A DNA stretch of 64,000 nucleotides from Gilliamella sp. Lep-s35 (GCF_009795845.1 NZ_WTEX01000006.1:43363-107362), one strand, 5' to 3'. Positions 1 through 9,503 are shown, counted from the first letter of the stretch. Translations and numbers: made by a program. The notes: generated from the sequence alone by a model not told the origin.

Positions 1-99
1 AATTTCAGCTTGGTTTCCTTTTCCTAGTTTATCGCCAAGGTCAGTTGCTAATTCTAATCCTCCTGCGCCACCACCAATAATAACTATTTTTTTTATCAT
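1..99 (-). CDS. ndh: NADH dehydrogenase type II, N-terminal part (runs off window)
   Basis: This is the first 33 codons of a minus-strand gene cut by the window edge. The peptide opens [18 protein letters not shown], a beta strand followed by the GxGxxG dinucleotide-binding turn, and continues with a TDLGDKLG stretch very like the start of enteric Ndh. Ndh is a peripheral membrane flavoprotein that passes electrons from NADH to quinone without pumping protons. An AGGA ribosome-binding site lies 7 nt before the ATG. Other FAD/NAD oxidoreductases share the first motif, so the assignment rests mainly on the residues after it. Confidence 0.75.
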   Translation of the reverse strand, partial: MIKKIVIIGGGAGGLELATDLGDKLGKGNQAEI

Positions 100-436
100 A
101 TTTAATCCTTTTTTAATACTTTATATTTTAAACTATTAAATATCTTACTAAATACATAGATTTTTATCTATTTTTTTTGACTGATATCATTTATATATAA
201 AACCTATTAAAGTGATGGTTTACAATTGTTAAAAAGTATCTATAGTAATCTATAATATAAAAATAAAAATTATTTGCTATGATTATGATAGTGAAGATAC
301 ACATTAATATGTATTGATTTAAAATGATTTTTTGTTTTATTTAACGCTTATAAAGCACTTTTTGTATAATGCGAAAATAAAAGTGGTCATATGTTTATAA
401 AATATAGTATATGATCATTTTAATTTTTTATGCCTT
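100..436. promoter_or_regulatory. Intergenic region with candidate promoter and operator-like inverted repeat
   Basis: This 337-bp AT-rich gap separates ndh from the divergent HlyD/ABC-2 operon. A perfect TATAAT at 365-370 with a weak TTAACG 18 nt upstream (341-346) is a candidate promoter for the exporter genes. Just downstream, 380-392 can pair with 409-421 (13 bp, two G-T pairs, 16-nt loop). This could be an operator for a dyad-binding repressor or a hairpin in the leader RNA. No ORF or RNA gene was recognised here. Confidence 0.35.
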
Positions 437-1441
437 ATGTCTTTACCATCACTCTATACACGAAATTTTATGAATAAAAAATTTTTTATTATCATTACGT
501 TAATCGTTATTTTGATATCAATGACGATTTTAATTCGCTCACACAATAGCCCGCTTATATTACAAGGCGAAGTTGATGCGCCGAATATTAATGTTGTGTC
601 TAAAGCAAAAGGCCGAGTGCAAGTCATTCATGTTAATCGTGGGGATGATGTTAAACCTAACGATATTTTAATTACACTCGATAGTCCAGAGCTATTAGCT
701 CAGGTTAAAGCGGCCGAAGCCGTTTGTGAACAAGCAAAAGCTCAAGTTGAGCTTTCTAAACATGGCACACGTGAAGAAAGCATTCGCTACTATGAAGCAT
801 TACTTCAACAAGCTAAAGTGGCTTATGATAATGCATCTAAAGAATATGATCGTAACAAAGCCATTTCGGCTAAAGGATTTGTGTCGCAATCAATATTAGA
901 TAATGCACTAAAAAACCGTGATGCGGCTTTTCAACAAGTACAATCAGCGCAAGCAAGTTTAGATCAAGCTAAAAATGGCGATCGTGTCGAACAACGACAA
1001 ATTTATGATGCGCAATTAAAACAAGCAGAAGAACAACTTAAACAATTACAAATTCAATATGACGATTTACAAGTAAAAGCTCCCGTTGGTGGCGAAGTCG
1101 GCTCAGTACCTGCCGAAGTGGGTGAGTTATTTAACGCCAATAGTCCTTTATTAACTATTATTCAACTTCCTCAAGCTTACTTTATATTTAATCTTCGTGA
1201 AAATATTATGCCCAATATTCATAAAGGCGATCATGTTAAGCTTGATGTTCCTGCTCTTGGTAGTAAAGAAATTGAGGCCGAGGTTCGTTATATTGCTCCA
1301 ATGGGAGATTATGCAACAAAACGTGCAACACGAGCGACTGGAGATTTTGATTTAAAAACCTTTGAAGTTCGACTTTATCCAATTAAACCTATTGAGGGTT
1401 TACGTGCAGGTATGAGTGCATTATGGAAATTAGACAACTAA
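437..1441 (+). CDS. HlyD-family membrane fusion (periplasmic adaptor) protein
   Basis: This 334-aa protein has one N-terminal membrane helix (about residues 15-33). It continues with a biotinyl-lipoyl-like half (VQVIHVNRGDDVKPND), a long alpha-helical hairpin rich in Gln, Ala and Lys (about 85-205), the second lipoyl half (about 210-235) and a C-terminal beta domain. That is the order of HlyD/EmrA-type adaptors, which bridge an inner-membrane exporter to an outer-membrane channel. The two following genes encode ABC-2 permeases, as in the YbhGFSR and YhiI-RbbA-YhhJ systems. An internal ATG at 470 (MNKKFF) would give a cleaner signal-anchor start; neither start has a clear ribosome-binding site. 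The 3' end overlaps the next gene by 19 nt. Confidence 0.85.
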   Translation: MSLPSLYTRNFMNKKFFIIITLIVILISMTILIRSHNSPLILQGEVDAPNINVVSKAKGRVQVIHVNRGDDVKPNDILITLDSPELLAQVKAAEAVCEQAKAQVELSKHGTREESIRYYEALLQQAKVAYDNASKEYDRNKAISAKGFVSQSILDNALKNRDAAFQQVQSAQASLDQAKNGDRVEQRQIYDAQLKQAEEQLKQLQIQYDDLQVKAPVGGEVGSVPAEVGELFNANSPLLTIIQLPQAYFIFNLRENIMPNIHKGDHVKLDVPALGSKEIEAEVRYIAPMGDYATKRATRATGDFDLKTFEVRLYPIKPIEGLRAGMSALWKLDN

Positions 1442-2562
1442 TTTGGGATTTTTGGTGTCGTTTTAAACAAGCGTTTAATGCAGAAATACTTGTTATATTT
1501 AAGCGATTTACGTTTCACTGGTTAATGTGGATTTTACCTCTTATTATTTTTGTATTAATCAGCAGTATTTTTTATCGTGGTGTTTTATTCGATCTTCCTG
1601 TTGGTTATATTGATAATGATAAAAGTGGTTTATCACGCGAAATAATGCGTGATCTTAATGCTGGTGCACATGCTAATCTTATCAATTACGGCAATGAGCT
1701 TTCTTTGGCGGAAAGTGATTTACAAAAAGCAAAAATTTATGCCATTTTGTATATTCCTCCTAATTTTGAATCAGATGTATTAGCTGGTCATCAACCAACA
1801 CCAATGCTGTATTATAATGCGTTATATTACAGTGCAGGATTGTATTCCATTATGGATTATTCGGGTTTAATTGCATCATTAAATACCCAATATCGAACCA
1901 CATTGGCAACCAGTATTGGCATGCCGGTACCTCCACTTGCGAAAGTCAATTTTAATTATGATGGGTTATTTAATGCAAGCGGTAACTCAATGTACTTTCA
2001 ACAATTTTCAGCTGTAGTTCATTTGTTACAATTATTTGTGGTAACAACCACAATACATATTTTATCGCAACTACCTAAAAGGACACGGCCTAATTACCCA
2101 TTTGTCCTTGGTAAGTTAGCGCCCTATACCATTTGGTATACAATGTTACTTATTTTTGAAATTGCGATGTTAGTTTTGTTTTCTGATGCACGTGTATCAG
2201 GCTCGCCATTTGCCATGATCACTGTTGTCTTTTTCTATGTCATTGCAGCGCAAAGTATTGGTATTTTGCTCTATTCTTTTACCAAAACAGCAATTGATGC
2301 TTATACTTATATAGGTATTTTAGTTGGACTTGCATTAACTTATTCTGGCATTGTTGTACCAGAGCTTTCCATGCCTTGGATTGCGAGATTTATTTCATCA
2401 CTTGAGCCTTTAACTTATGCGCTTAATAAGTTGTTTGATCTATTTTTACGTCATTCTAGCTATCTTTCTGTGTTAAAAACCTGTGGTATTTTGATGATCT
2501 ACCCAATAATTATTACAGTCTTAGTAAGAAAACGCCTAGTAAGACGGTTACATTCACAGTAG
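1423..2562 (+). CDS. ABC-2 type transporter permease (first of a pair)
   Basis: This 379-aa protein has an N-terminal membrane helix (about residues 33-55), a periplasmic domain of about 130 residues beginning LPVGYIDNDKSGLSR, and five or six C-terminal membrane helices from about residue 190. This topology is typical of ABC2_membrane_3 / YhhJ-YbhR type permeases. The VGYIDND motif is shared in form with the next protein (VAIVDQD), so the two are paralogous halves of one channel. The gene overlaps the HlyD-type gene by 19 nt, which suggests translational coupling. Substrate is unknown. No ATP-binding subunit is encoded beside it. Confidence 0.85.
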   Translation: MEIRQLIWDFWCRFKQAFNAEILVIFKRFTFHWLMWILPLIIFVLISSIFYRGVLFDLPVGYIDNDKSGLSREIMRDLNAGAHANLINYGNELSLAESDLQKAKIYAILYIPPNFESDVLAGHQPTPMLYYNALYYSAGLYSIMDYSGLIASLNTQYRTTLATSIGMPVPPLAKVNFNYDGLFNASGNSMYFQQFSAVVHLLQLFVVTTTIHILSQLPKRTRPNYPFVLGKLAPYTIWYTMLLIFEIAMLVLFSDARVSGSPFAMITVVFFYVIAAQSIGILLYSFTKTAIDAYTYIGILVGLALTYSGIVVPELSMPWIARFISSLEPLTYALNKLFDLFLRHSSYLSVLKTCGILMIYPIIITVLVRKRLVRRLHSQ

Positions 2563-2575
2563 GAGGAATACTAGG

Positions 2576-3727
2576 ATGATTAAAATATTTTGGTCTTCAT
2601 TCGTAAAAATATTTTTATTTATGTTAGTAAGACCTATGTGGTTATTATTGCTATTATCTGTTTCATTGATGAGCTTAGTTTATAGTAATGGCACTATCAC
2701 CAGTTTGCCTGTTGCTATTGTTGATCAAGATCATACAGCGGCAAGCCGAAGTTTAATTCGTTCTTTAAATACTAGCTCTAAAATTGAAACAGTTATATAT
2801 GATAGTTCACTACAGGCTTATGATGATATTAATAATCATAAAATTTTTGCAGTATTTACTATTCCAAATGATTTTGAAAAACGGTTATTAAGTGGTCAAG
2901 AAGTCACTATACCTGCTTATGGAGATGCCTCAAGCCGTTTAGCTAATGGTTTAATACAAGTTGATATAAAAGGGATCTATCAGCAGATATTGATTGAATA
3001 TAATACTAAAATAATGCGTAATAATGGATTTTCAGATAAACAGATCAATATCATCTTGTCACCAATCAAAGGGCAAACAGAACCACTTTATAATGCAGGC
3101 ATCAGTTTTGCTGCTATTACGTTTCCAGGCTTATTAGTTATGTTATTGCAACACTCTTTCCTAATTGCGGCAACTCGCACCAATATTACATTAAGCTCAC
3201 TACCTCAAGGCAAACCACCTAAAATAGTTATACTGGGTAGCTTAAGTGGGTTAATTCCTATCTGGTTATTTTTATCTATTGTGCTATTTGGCTTGTGGCC
3301 TTGGATTCTTGGCTATCGACAGCTTGCTAATATTCCCGAAATTTTAATTATGACATTTCCCTTATTACTTGGTGTGTTAGGACTCAGTAAATTACTGACA
3401 GAATGCTTACGAAAAACCGAAATGATTTATCTAACACTGGCATTTTTGACAACTCCAGTCTTTTATTTATCAGGCACAATTTGGCCACTCGATGCAATGC
3501 CATTTTGGGTGCAAGTTGTTTCCAAAATGTTACCATCAACTTGGGCAACAAATATGATTGCAGGCGTAAATCAAATGGGACTAGGTCTAAAAGAAAATTT
3601 ATTTAATGTGTTTATGATTTTATTACTTGGGATTATATATGGTTCGCTAGGTATTTTTATTGCTGCATTGCGAGATGGGCGAATAAGAAAATTGTTTAAA
3701 AACTACAGCATGCAAACAGAAAAATAA
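2576..3727 (+). CDS. ABC-2 type transporter permease (second of a pair)
   Basis: This 383-aa protein has the same plan as its upstream neighbour: one N-terminal helix, an extracytoplasmic domain opening with LPVAIVDQDHTAASR, then about five membrane helices from residue 180. It includes the FLTTPVFYLSGTIWPLDAMP segment characteristic of YbhR/YhhJ-like ABC-2 permeases (the quoted stretch spans about residues 292-311). A strong AGGAGG lies shortly upstream of the ATG, 13 nt after the first permease ends, so the three genes form one operon. It probably dimerises with the first permease and would need an ATPase encoded elsewhere. Confidence 0.85.
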   Translation: MIKIFWSSFVKIFLFMLVRPMWLLLLLSVSLMSLVYSNGTITSLPVAIVDQDHTAASRSLIRSLNTSSKIETVIYDSSLQAYDDINNHKIFAVFTIPNDFEKRLLSGQEVTIPAYGDASSRLANGLIQVDIKGIYQQILIEYNTKIMRNNGFSDKQINIILSPIKGQTEPLYNAGISFAAITFPGLLVMLLQHSFLIAATRTNITLSSLPQGKPPKIVILGSLSGLIPIWLFLSIVLFGLWPWILGYRQLANIPEILIMTFPLLLGVLGLSKLLTECLRKTEMIYLTLAFLTTPVFYLSGTIWPLDAMPFWVQVVSKMLPSTWATNMIAGVNQMGLGLKENLFNVFMILLLGIIYGSLGIFIAALRDGRIRKLFKNYSMQTEK

Positions 3728-3829
3728 AATAATAACAAGTTTATTATTAGCTGTTAAAATGTAACAATCATATTGATGCTTATTATGTAATTATTATTTT
3801 CCTAGTTATAAATGATATATTAAACGCAC

Positions 3830-4726
3830 ATGAAATTTTATCCATGGATTATTAGTTTTCGACCTAAAACTTTAGCGCTTTCTTTTTCTTCTATTTTATT
3901 GGGTAATGCATTGGCTTATTGGCAACAATCTTTTGATGTACTTATCTTGTTACTTTCACTCATTACTGCCAGCTTATTACAGATATTATCCAATTTAGCC
4001 AATGATTATGGTGATGCAATTAAAGGGAGTGATAGGCAAAATGTGCTTGCTCATACTCGAGGAGTTCAATTAGGGCTTATCACTCTAGAACAGTTAAAAA
4101 TGGCCTTATGTATTAATATTTTTTTATGTATTATATCAGGTTTGAGTTTGATCATTTTTGCCTGCCATAACACTTATCAATTTTTAATTTTTATATTACT
4201 AGGGTCACTATCTATTATTGCTGCAATTACTTATACAATAGGTAAAAAACCTTATGGCTATATTGGATTAGGTGATTTATCTGTATTAATATTTTTTGGT
4301 TTAGTCGGTGTAATAGGTAGTTATTTTTTACAAGTAAAGTCATTATCTGTATCAATTATATTACCTGCGATTAGTAATGGGTTGCTGGCTGTTGCTGTTT
4401 TAAATATTAACAATCTTCGTGATATTGATAGCGATCGAGCAAATCATAAAAGAACATTAGTTGTATTAATGGGTAAAACGTTAGGTAAATATTATCATCT
4501 ATTGTTATTACTAAGTTCATTTATTTTATTTAGTCTATTTGCTTATTACAATTTACACACAATTTATAGTGGATTATTTCTTTTAATCTTACCGTTATAT
4601 GTCAAACATATTGATGCTTTATTTAAATTTAATAGTATAAAAACGGCTGTGCCTTTATTAATACAGATGGTTAAGCTTGCTTTATTGACTAATTTACTTT
4701 ATTGTTTGGGTATTATTTTGAGCTAG
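3830..4726 (+). CDS. menA: 1,4-dihydroxy-2-naphthoate polyprenyltransferase
   Basis: This 298-aa UbiA-superfamily membrane enzyme attaches the polyprenyl tail to DHNA in menaquinone synthesis. The first Asp-rich motif is NLANDYGDAIKGSD (about residues 55-68) and the second is NINNLRDIDSDR (about 189-200). Both bind the Mg-pyrophosphate of the prenyl donor. SFRPKTLALSFSSILLGNAL near the start and ITYTIGKKPYGYIGLGDLSV in the middle match E. coli-type MenA closely, and length is normal. About eight membrane helices are apparent. It lies directly upstream of rraA, the same order as in E. coli. Confidence 0.95.
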   Translation: MKFYPWIISFRPKTLALSFSSILLGNALAYWQQSFDVLILLLSLITASLLQILSNLANDYGDAIKGSDRQNVLAHTRGVQLGLITLEQLKMALCINIFLCIISGLSLIIFACHNTYQFLIFILLGSLSIIAAITYTIGKKPYGYIGLGDLSVLIFFGLVGVIGSYFLQVKSLSVSIILPAISNGLLAVAVLNINNLRDIDSDRANHKRTLVVLMGKTLGKYYHLLLLLSSFILFSLFAYYNLHTIYSGLFLLILPLYVKHIDALFKFNSIKTAVPLLIQMVKLALLTNLLYCLGIILS

Positions 4727-4812
4727 TTCACGTTTATTTAAATTTAATATCATTTTATTTAATGTTAGCGTTATACTAAATATCATTAAACATGACAGCA
4801 AAAGGAGATTTG

Positions 4813-5307
4813 ATGATGGAGTTTGATACTTCAATTCTTTGCGATTATTACCCAGAAGATATTAACGTAGTTGAACCGATATTCAGTAACTTTGGTGGTG
4901 TTGCATCATTTTCTGGTCAAGCTGTAACAGTTAAATGTTTTGAGGATAACGGCTTACTATACGAAATTTTACAATCTAATGGTGCAGGTAAAATCCTTGT
5001 CATTGATGGTGGTGGTTCTGTTCGCCGTGCATTAATTGATGCAGAGCTAGTAGATATTGCTGTTCAAAATCAATGGGAAGGAATCATTGTTTATGGTGCT
5101 GTTCGCCAAGTTGATTATCTAGCCGAAGCCGACATTGGTATTCAAGCTCTAGCTGCTATTCCAGTAGGAGCCGAAGATCAAGGTGTTGGCGAAATCGATA
5201 TTCGTGTTAATTTTGGTGGTGTGACTTTCTTTTCTGGTGATTTTGTTTATGCCGATAACACAGGTATCATCCTATCTGAAATTGCGCTTGAAATTGAAGA
5301 TAAGTAA
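4813..5307 (+). CDS. rraA: Regulator of ribonuclease E activity A
   Basis: RraA binds RNase E and inhibits it, changing global mRNA decay. The protein (about 164 aa) keeps the family core [35 protein letters not shown] and [12 protein letters not shown], nearly identical in order and spacing to the E. coli protein. The reading frame extends to an ATG at 4792, but the ribosome-binding site AAGGAGA (4802-4808) lies after that codon, so the start is the ATG at 4813 or the adjacent one at 4816. It follows menA by under 100 bp and is closed by a hairpin terminator. Confidence 0.95.
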   Translation: MMEFDTSILCDYYPEDINVVEPIFSNFGGVASFSGQAVTVKCFEDNGLLYEILQSNGAGKILVIDGGGSVRRALIDAELVDIAVQNQWEGIIVYGAVRQVDYLAEADIGIQALAAIPVGAEDQGVGEIDIRVNFGGVTFFSGDFVYADNTGIILSEIALEIEDK

Positions 5308-5328
5308 AAATAGTATCAGCACTCGATT

Positions 5329-5352
5329 CGCCGATACCTATCGGCGGGTTTT
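5329..5352 (+). terminator. Rho-independent terminator after rraA
   Basis: The perfect stem CGCCGATA / TATCGGCG (5329-5346, 2-nt centre) is followed by GGTTTT. It lies 21 bp after the rraA stop codon and separates it from the convergent dprA. Confidence 0.8.
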
Positions 5353-5403
5353 ATACTTAAACATCTACTTATCTGAAAATTTTTAACAAAAATCTTTTTA
5401 ATT

Positions 5404-6510
5404 TTAAATTACTCGATTACGAATATAACCGCCTGTTACTGTTTTAATTAATCCTTCTAGTTCCATATCTAATAATTTGGTAGTCACTTCTGAAATTGAC
5501 ATATTTACTTGCTGAGCAATAATATCAACAGGAATCGGTTGATGGTGAATAATAGAAAAAATTTCAGGATACAAAATAGAATTGCACTGTTTTTCTTTAG
5601 GCTGATTATGAGAGTTATTTACTGCTGATAAATAACTATAATAATGCTCTAAAATATCAGTAGGCTTCGAAACTAAATAAGCACCTTGTTTAATCAAATA
5701 ATGTGTTCCACTACAGTTTTCATTGTTAATATCACCTGGCAAGGCAAATACATCGCGGTTTTGTTCAAGAGCATAACGTGCAGTAATTAATGAACCACTT
5801 TTTTCTGACGCTTCAACCACGAAAGTTCCTAAACTTAGCCCGCTAATAATTCGGTTCCGACGAGGAAAATAAACCGATCTGGCTTTTTCAAATGGCAAAA
5901 ATTCCGATACAATCGCCCCATCTTGCGACAAAATATCATTAGCTAAGTTTAGATTTGATCTTGGTGCAATTTTTGCTAAACCGCTGCCTAAAACTGCGAT
6001 GGTATAACCCGATACATCAAGTGCACCACGATGGCAAATAGCATCTAATCCCAATGCCAAACCACTAGTTATTGTTAAGCCATTAATAGCTAATTCACTA
6101 GCAAAATATCGTCCCCACAGTGCTCCATATTCACTAAATTCACGACTTCCAACCATAGCTAATTGAGGCGAATGTAATAACTGCCGATTACCTAAAACAA
6201 ACAATAATAAAGGTGGAGAGCAAATTTGTTTAAGTAATAATGGATAGTCGCTATCACTATAAGCAATAAGGTGTTTTGGTGGGTTAGGCGAATCTAGCCA
6301 TTCAAGTATTGGTTCAAAATGAAGATATGAAGTTTCATAAAATAACGCTAATTGAGCATCAGACAATTTCAACTTATCTAATACATAAGAGACGTTTTGA
6401 ATACTATTAGGTAAGTTGTTTGTAAAGATCTGCCCAATTTTTACAAAAATGGCTCGTTTCCCATAACTAAGCATTGAAATTCGTAATAAAAACTCATATT
6501 TACTCATCAT
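5404..6510 (-). CDS. dprA: DNA processing protein DprA/Smf
   Basis: DprA binds incoming single-stranded DNA during natural transformation and loads RecA. In this 368-aa protein the Rossmann-like core covers about residues 110-285, with AMVGSREFSEYG, TSGLALGLDAICHRGAL, FPRRNRIISGLS and EASEKSGSLITARYAL, all standard DprA landmarks. A small C-terminal winged-helix region (about 305-365) follows, and the N-terminal 100 residues are a helical domain. A GGAAAG ribosome-binding site precedes the double ATG. It is divergent from def, the usual gammaproteobacterial arrangement. Presence of dprA alone does not show competence. Confidence 0.93.
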   Translation of the reverse strand: MMSKYEFLLRISMLSYGKRAIFVKIGQIFTNNLPNSIQNVSYVLDKLKLSDAQLALFYETSYLHFEPILEWLDSPNPPKHLIAYSDSDYPLLLKQICSPPLLLFVLGNRQLLHSPQLAMVGSREFSEYGALWGRYFASELAINGLTITSGLALGLDAICHRGALDVSGYTIAVLGSGLAKIAPRSNLNLANDILSQDGAIVSEFLPFEKARSVYFPRRNRIISGLSLGTFVVEASEKSGSLITARYALEQNRDVFALPGDINNENCSGTHYLIKQGAYLVSKPTDILEHYYSYLSAVNNSHNQPKEKQCNSILYPEIFSIIHHQPIPVDIIAQQVNMSISEVTTKLLDMELEGLIKTVTGGYIRNRVI

Positions 6511-6666
6511 AATCTTTCCGCACTCGTTTTAAATGATTTAGATATCTTGAATTGATAAGATAAATACTACCAATAGCCAACAAGGGCTATTCATCAGTAT
6601 GATAAATGTTTACAATGAGCAATAGTTTGAATAAACCCGAAATTTGAGGAGTAGATCGAATAATTT

Positions 6667-7179
6667 ATGGCTATTTTACCGGTATTACGTTTTCCTGATG
6701 AGCGACTTCGCAAAGTTGCTAAACCAGTTACTAAGTTCACCCCTGAGCTACAAACGATCATTGATAATATGATTGAAACCATGTACGACGAAAACGGTAT
6801 TGGGCTTGCTGCAACCCAAGTTGATGTACATGAACAAATTATTGTTATTGATGTATCAGAAGATAAAAGCCAAGTTTATGTGATCATCAATCCTGAAGTG
6901 ATAAGCCAAGAAGGTGAAACGGGTATTGAGGAAGGGTGCTTATCGGTTCCTGATTGTCGTGGATTTGTGCCAAGAGCAGAAAAAATCAAAATTAAAGCCC
7001 TAGATCGCCATGGCAATCCTTACGAAATTGATGCCGATGAGTTACTTGCTATCTGTATCCAACACGAAATGGATCACTTAAAAGGTAAACTCTTTGTTGA
7101 TTACCTTTCACCATTAAAACGTCAACGAATTGAACAAAAAATGAAGAAACTTGCTCGTGAGGAGCAACGGAATCAATAA
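6667..7179 (+). CDS. def: Peptide deformylase
   Basis: This 170-aa metalloenzyme removes the formyl group from the N-terminal Met of new proteins. All three active-site motifs are present: [10 protein letters not shown] (about residues 44-53), EEGCLSVPD (about 89-97, metal-ligand Cys) and [12 protein letters not shown] (about 133-144, HExxH with two metal-ligand His). Length is standard for type 1 deformylases. fmt, which often follows def, is not the next gene here; a terminator and the convergent grpE follow instead. Confidence 0.97.
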   Translation: MAILPVLRFPDERLRKVAKPVTKFTPELQTIIDNMIETMYDENGIGLAATQVDVHEQIIVIDVSEDKSQVYVIINPEVISQEGETGIEEGCLSVPDCRGFVPRAEKIKIKALDRHGNPYEIDADELLAICIQHEMDHLKGKLFVDYLSPLKRQRIEQKMKKLAREEQRNQ

Positions 7180-7181
7180 AA

Positions 7182-7208
7182 TTAACCGCCACAGTGATTG
7201 GCGGTTAA
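7182..7208. terminator. Bidirectional hairpin between def and grpE
   Basis: The perfect 10-bp stem TTAACCGCCA / TGGCGGTTAA with a 7-nt loop sits between the two convergent genes, immediately after the def stop. The U tract is weak on both sides, but position and stem strength fit a shared terminator. Confidence 0.7.
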
Positions 7209-7223
7209 CCTATCTAAAGATAA

Positions 7224-7817
7224 CTATTTAGCAACAATTACCATCGCAGGGCGAATTAACCGGCCATTTAAGGTATAGCCTTTTTGGATGGTATTTACTA
7301 TTTGACCTGATTGATGTTCTGGTGATTCCACCATACTAATGGCTTGATGCACATCCGGATTTAGTTGTGAATCTTCAGTATTAATCACTTCAATACCAAA
7401 TTTTTTGACAGTATCTAGGAATGATTTTAATGTCAGTTCTAACCCTTCAACAGTAGCTTTATGCTCAGGGTTGGTTTTATCTGTAGATTCTAAAGCTCTC
7501 TCTAAATTATCAATAACGGGGAGTAATTCATTAGAGAATTTTTCTAGTGCAAATTTACGAGCTTTATCAACATCTTGTTCAACACGTTTACGAACATTAT
7601 CAATTTCAGCTCGCGCACGAATCATGGCTTCGCTTTCATTTTTTTTAGCCAACTGTAATGCTTGTTCTAGCTCTGCAATGCGTGTATCTTTTGCGTTTAA
7701 TTGCTCTTCTAGACTTGGTTGCGCTGGGGTTTCTTGCTCGATAGTTTCTTCTGTTGGTGTATCAATATTAGTTTCGTTAGTTTCATTTTCTGACATATTT
7801 TTATCTTGCTCTGTCAT
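7224..7817 (-). CDS. grpE: Nucleotide exchange factor GrpE
   Basis: GrpE is the nucleotide exchange factor of DnaK. About 197 aa: an acidic, disordered N-terminus rich in Glu and Thr, a long coiled coil (about residues 40-100, with EIDNVRKRVEQDVDKARKFA), and the C-terminal beta-wing with VEVI-like core and HQAISMVES. The frame opens at an ATG at 7829, but a GGAG ribosome-binding site lies between it and the ATG at 7817, so the shorter start MTEQDKN is preferred. It is divergent from nadK, as in E. coli. A heat-shock promoter would be expected upstream, but none was confidently read. Confidence 0.95.
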   Translation of the reverse strand: MTEQDKNMSENETNETNIDTPTEETIEQETPAQPSLEEQLNAKDTRIAELEQALQLAKKNESEAMIRARAEIDNVRKRVEQDVDKARKFALEKFSNELLPVIDNLERALESTDKTNPEHKATVEGLELTLKSFLDTVKKFGIEVINTEDSQLNPDVHQAISMVESPEHQSGQIVNTIQKGYTLNGRLIRPAMVIVAK

Positions 7818-7972
7818 AAGGTACTCCAAATAATGTAGTCGAAAACTCAGTGAATAACGGTTATTATGGGGATAAATTTTATTATTACAAGCTTATTGGC
7901 ATGTTGATATGCATTTTTTTGAACTAAAACTAAAAAATACATAGATTTATATAAAAATTACAAGGATATTTT

Positions 7973-8851
7973 ATGGATACACCTTTTAAATGCATTGGTC
8001 TCATTGGGCTTCCTCGTAAATTAGAGGCAATCGAAACTCATCAAGTGCTTTATGATTGGCTTGTTAGTCTTGGTATTCATGTGCTAGTTGAAGATCGCTT
8101 AGCGGATCATATTCAATTTCCAGTTAGCCATTACGCCTCGTTAGAAGCAATTGGTGAACAGGCTGACCTAGCCATTGTTGTGGGTGGTGATGGAAATATG
8201 CTACGTTCAGCTAGGTACTTGTCACACTATAAAATCAAAGTGATTGGTGTTAATCGAGGTAATCTCGGTTTCTTAACGGATATCTCGCATGAACAAGTGA
8301 TTGAACAATTAAGTCCAGTTATTGCGGGTGAATATGATGATGATCCTCGATTTTTACTTGAAGTTTCTATTTATGATAATGGTAAATTAATTAATTCAGG
8401 GTTTGCTGTTAACGAAATTGTCGTAACGCCAAATACTGTTGCTCATATGATTGATTACGATGTCTATATTAATGAACGCAATGCATTTTCACAACGTGCT
8501 GATGGCTTAATTATTGCAACACCAACAGGCTCTACTGCTTACTCGTTATCAGCAGGAGGTCCTATTTTAGCGCCACATTTAGATGCTTTAATTATTACCC
8601 CAATGTTTCCTCACTCGCTAGCGGTTAGACCATTAGTGATTAAAAGTGATAACCCTATACGTCTAAAATTTCCAACAACAGCACTGGATCTCAATATTGC
8701 TTGTGATAGTCAGATTATTTTACCTGTCAAACCAACACAAGATGTGATTATTCGCCGATCTTTATATGAATTTAATTTAATTCATACCAAAGATTATGAT
8801 TATTTTAATAATCTTTCGACTAAGTTAGGATGGTCGCAAAAGATGTTTTAA
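7973..8851 (+). CDS. nadK: NAD kinase
   Basis: NAD kinase phosphorylates NAD to NADP in the cytoplasm. This 292-aa protein has the family motifs VVGGDGNML (catalytic GGDG, about residues 70-78), NRGNLGFLTD (about 98-107) and ATPTGSTAYSLSAGGPI (about 183-199, NAD-binding). Its length equals that of enteric NadK. An AAGGA ribosome-binding site stands before the ATG. It is divergent from grpE and convergent with pgpA. Confidence 0.96.
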   Translation: MDTPFKCIGLIGLPRKLEAIETHQVLYDWLVSLGIHVLVEDRLADHIQFPVSHYASLEAIGEQADLAIVVGGDGNMLRSARYLSHYKIKVIGVNRGNLGFLTDISHEQVIEQLSPVIAGEYDDDPRFLLEVSIYDNGKLINSGFAVNEIVVTPNTVAHMIDYDVYINERNAFSQRADGLIIATPTGSTAYSLSAGGPILAPHLDALIITPMFPHSLAVRPLVIKSDNPIRLKFPTTALDLNIACDSQIILPVKPTQDVIIRRSLYEFNLIHTKDYDYFNNLSTKLGWSQKMF

Positions 8852-8906
8852 TCTATTTTTGTAAAAAACTTTCAGGAAAGTATGCGTTTTAGTATAAGAT
8901 TACATC

Positions 8907-9404
8907 TTAAATAACCAATGTCATGATATAAACGGTGAATGATGAAAAGATAGCGGCAATCACATCATCCACCATAATACCAAAACCGCCAGGTATGCGT
9001 TTATCAAACCAACGAATTGGCCACGGTTTTGCCATATCAAAAATCCTAAATGCTATAAAGGCTATCGCAATCCACATAACAGAAAGTTGTGGAATAAAAA
9101 ATAGGGTGATCCACATGCCAACAAATTCATCCCATACTATATGCCCTGAATCGTGAGTATGGGTATCATCCGATGTTTTTTGGCAAATAAAACAACCAAA
9201 AATAAAAGTCACTAAAATAAATACCCAGTATAAAGCTGGTTGTAAACCATAAAATAATAGCCAAAGTGGAATCGCCATTAACGATCCCATTGTTCCTGGC
9301 ATAATTGGAGACAAACCACTACCTAGTCCTACAGCTAAAAAATGAATGGGATTGGTTAACTTGAGGAATTTTTTAAAATCTTTATTTCGTTCTTGTTTTG
9401 TCAT
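8907..9404 (-). CDS. pgpA: Phosphatidylglycerophosphatase A
   Basis: PgpA removes phosphate from phosphatidylglycerophosphate to make phosphatidylglycerol at the inner membrane. This 165-aa protein shows the family's GSGLSPIMPGTMGSL near residue 28-42, the HDSGHIVWDEFVGMWI segment with the conserved Asp-Glu, and KPWPIRWFDKRIPGGFGIM with the following VDDVIA. Three or four membrane helices are apparent. In enterics pgpA follows thiL, which is not present here. A terminator lies between it and argF. Confidence 0.93.
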   Translation of the reverse strand: MTKQERNKDFKKFLKLTNPIHFLAVGLGSGLSPIMPGTMGSLMAIPLWLLFYGLQPALYWVFILVTFIFGCFICQKTSDDTHTHDSGHIVWDEFVGMWITLFFIPQLSVMWIAIAFIAFRIFDMAKPWPIRWFDKRIPGGFGIMVDDVIAAIFSSFTVYIMTLVI

Positions 9405-9428
9405 AATCCAATATTCTTTTAAATAAAA

Positions 9429-9451
9429 TTTGCCGACATTAAGCCGGCAAA
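9429..9451 (-). terminator. Terminator of argF
   Basis: The stem TTTGCCG / CGGCAAA (9429-9435 with 9445-9451) lies about 50 bp beyond the argF stop. Read on the minus strand it ends in a T-rich run (TTTTATTT), so it terminates argF before pgpA. Confidence 0.7.
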
Positions 9452-9503
9452 AAGAAAGTGCCTAATTTTTTAGCTAAGCATTTAAGTATTGATTATGTCA
9501 ATA

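Noticed and set aside
3403..3606. 67-codon ORF inside the second ABC-2 permease
   Set aside because: Shadow frame of a well-supported membrane protein gene.
4792..4812. Upstream ATG of rraA
   Set aside because: The ribosome-binding site lies downstream of this codon and the added residues do not match RraA.
6572..6591. Hairpin AATAGCC/GGCTATT between dprA and def
   Set aside because: Short stem in the divergent promoter region with no U run on either side; no function can be supported.
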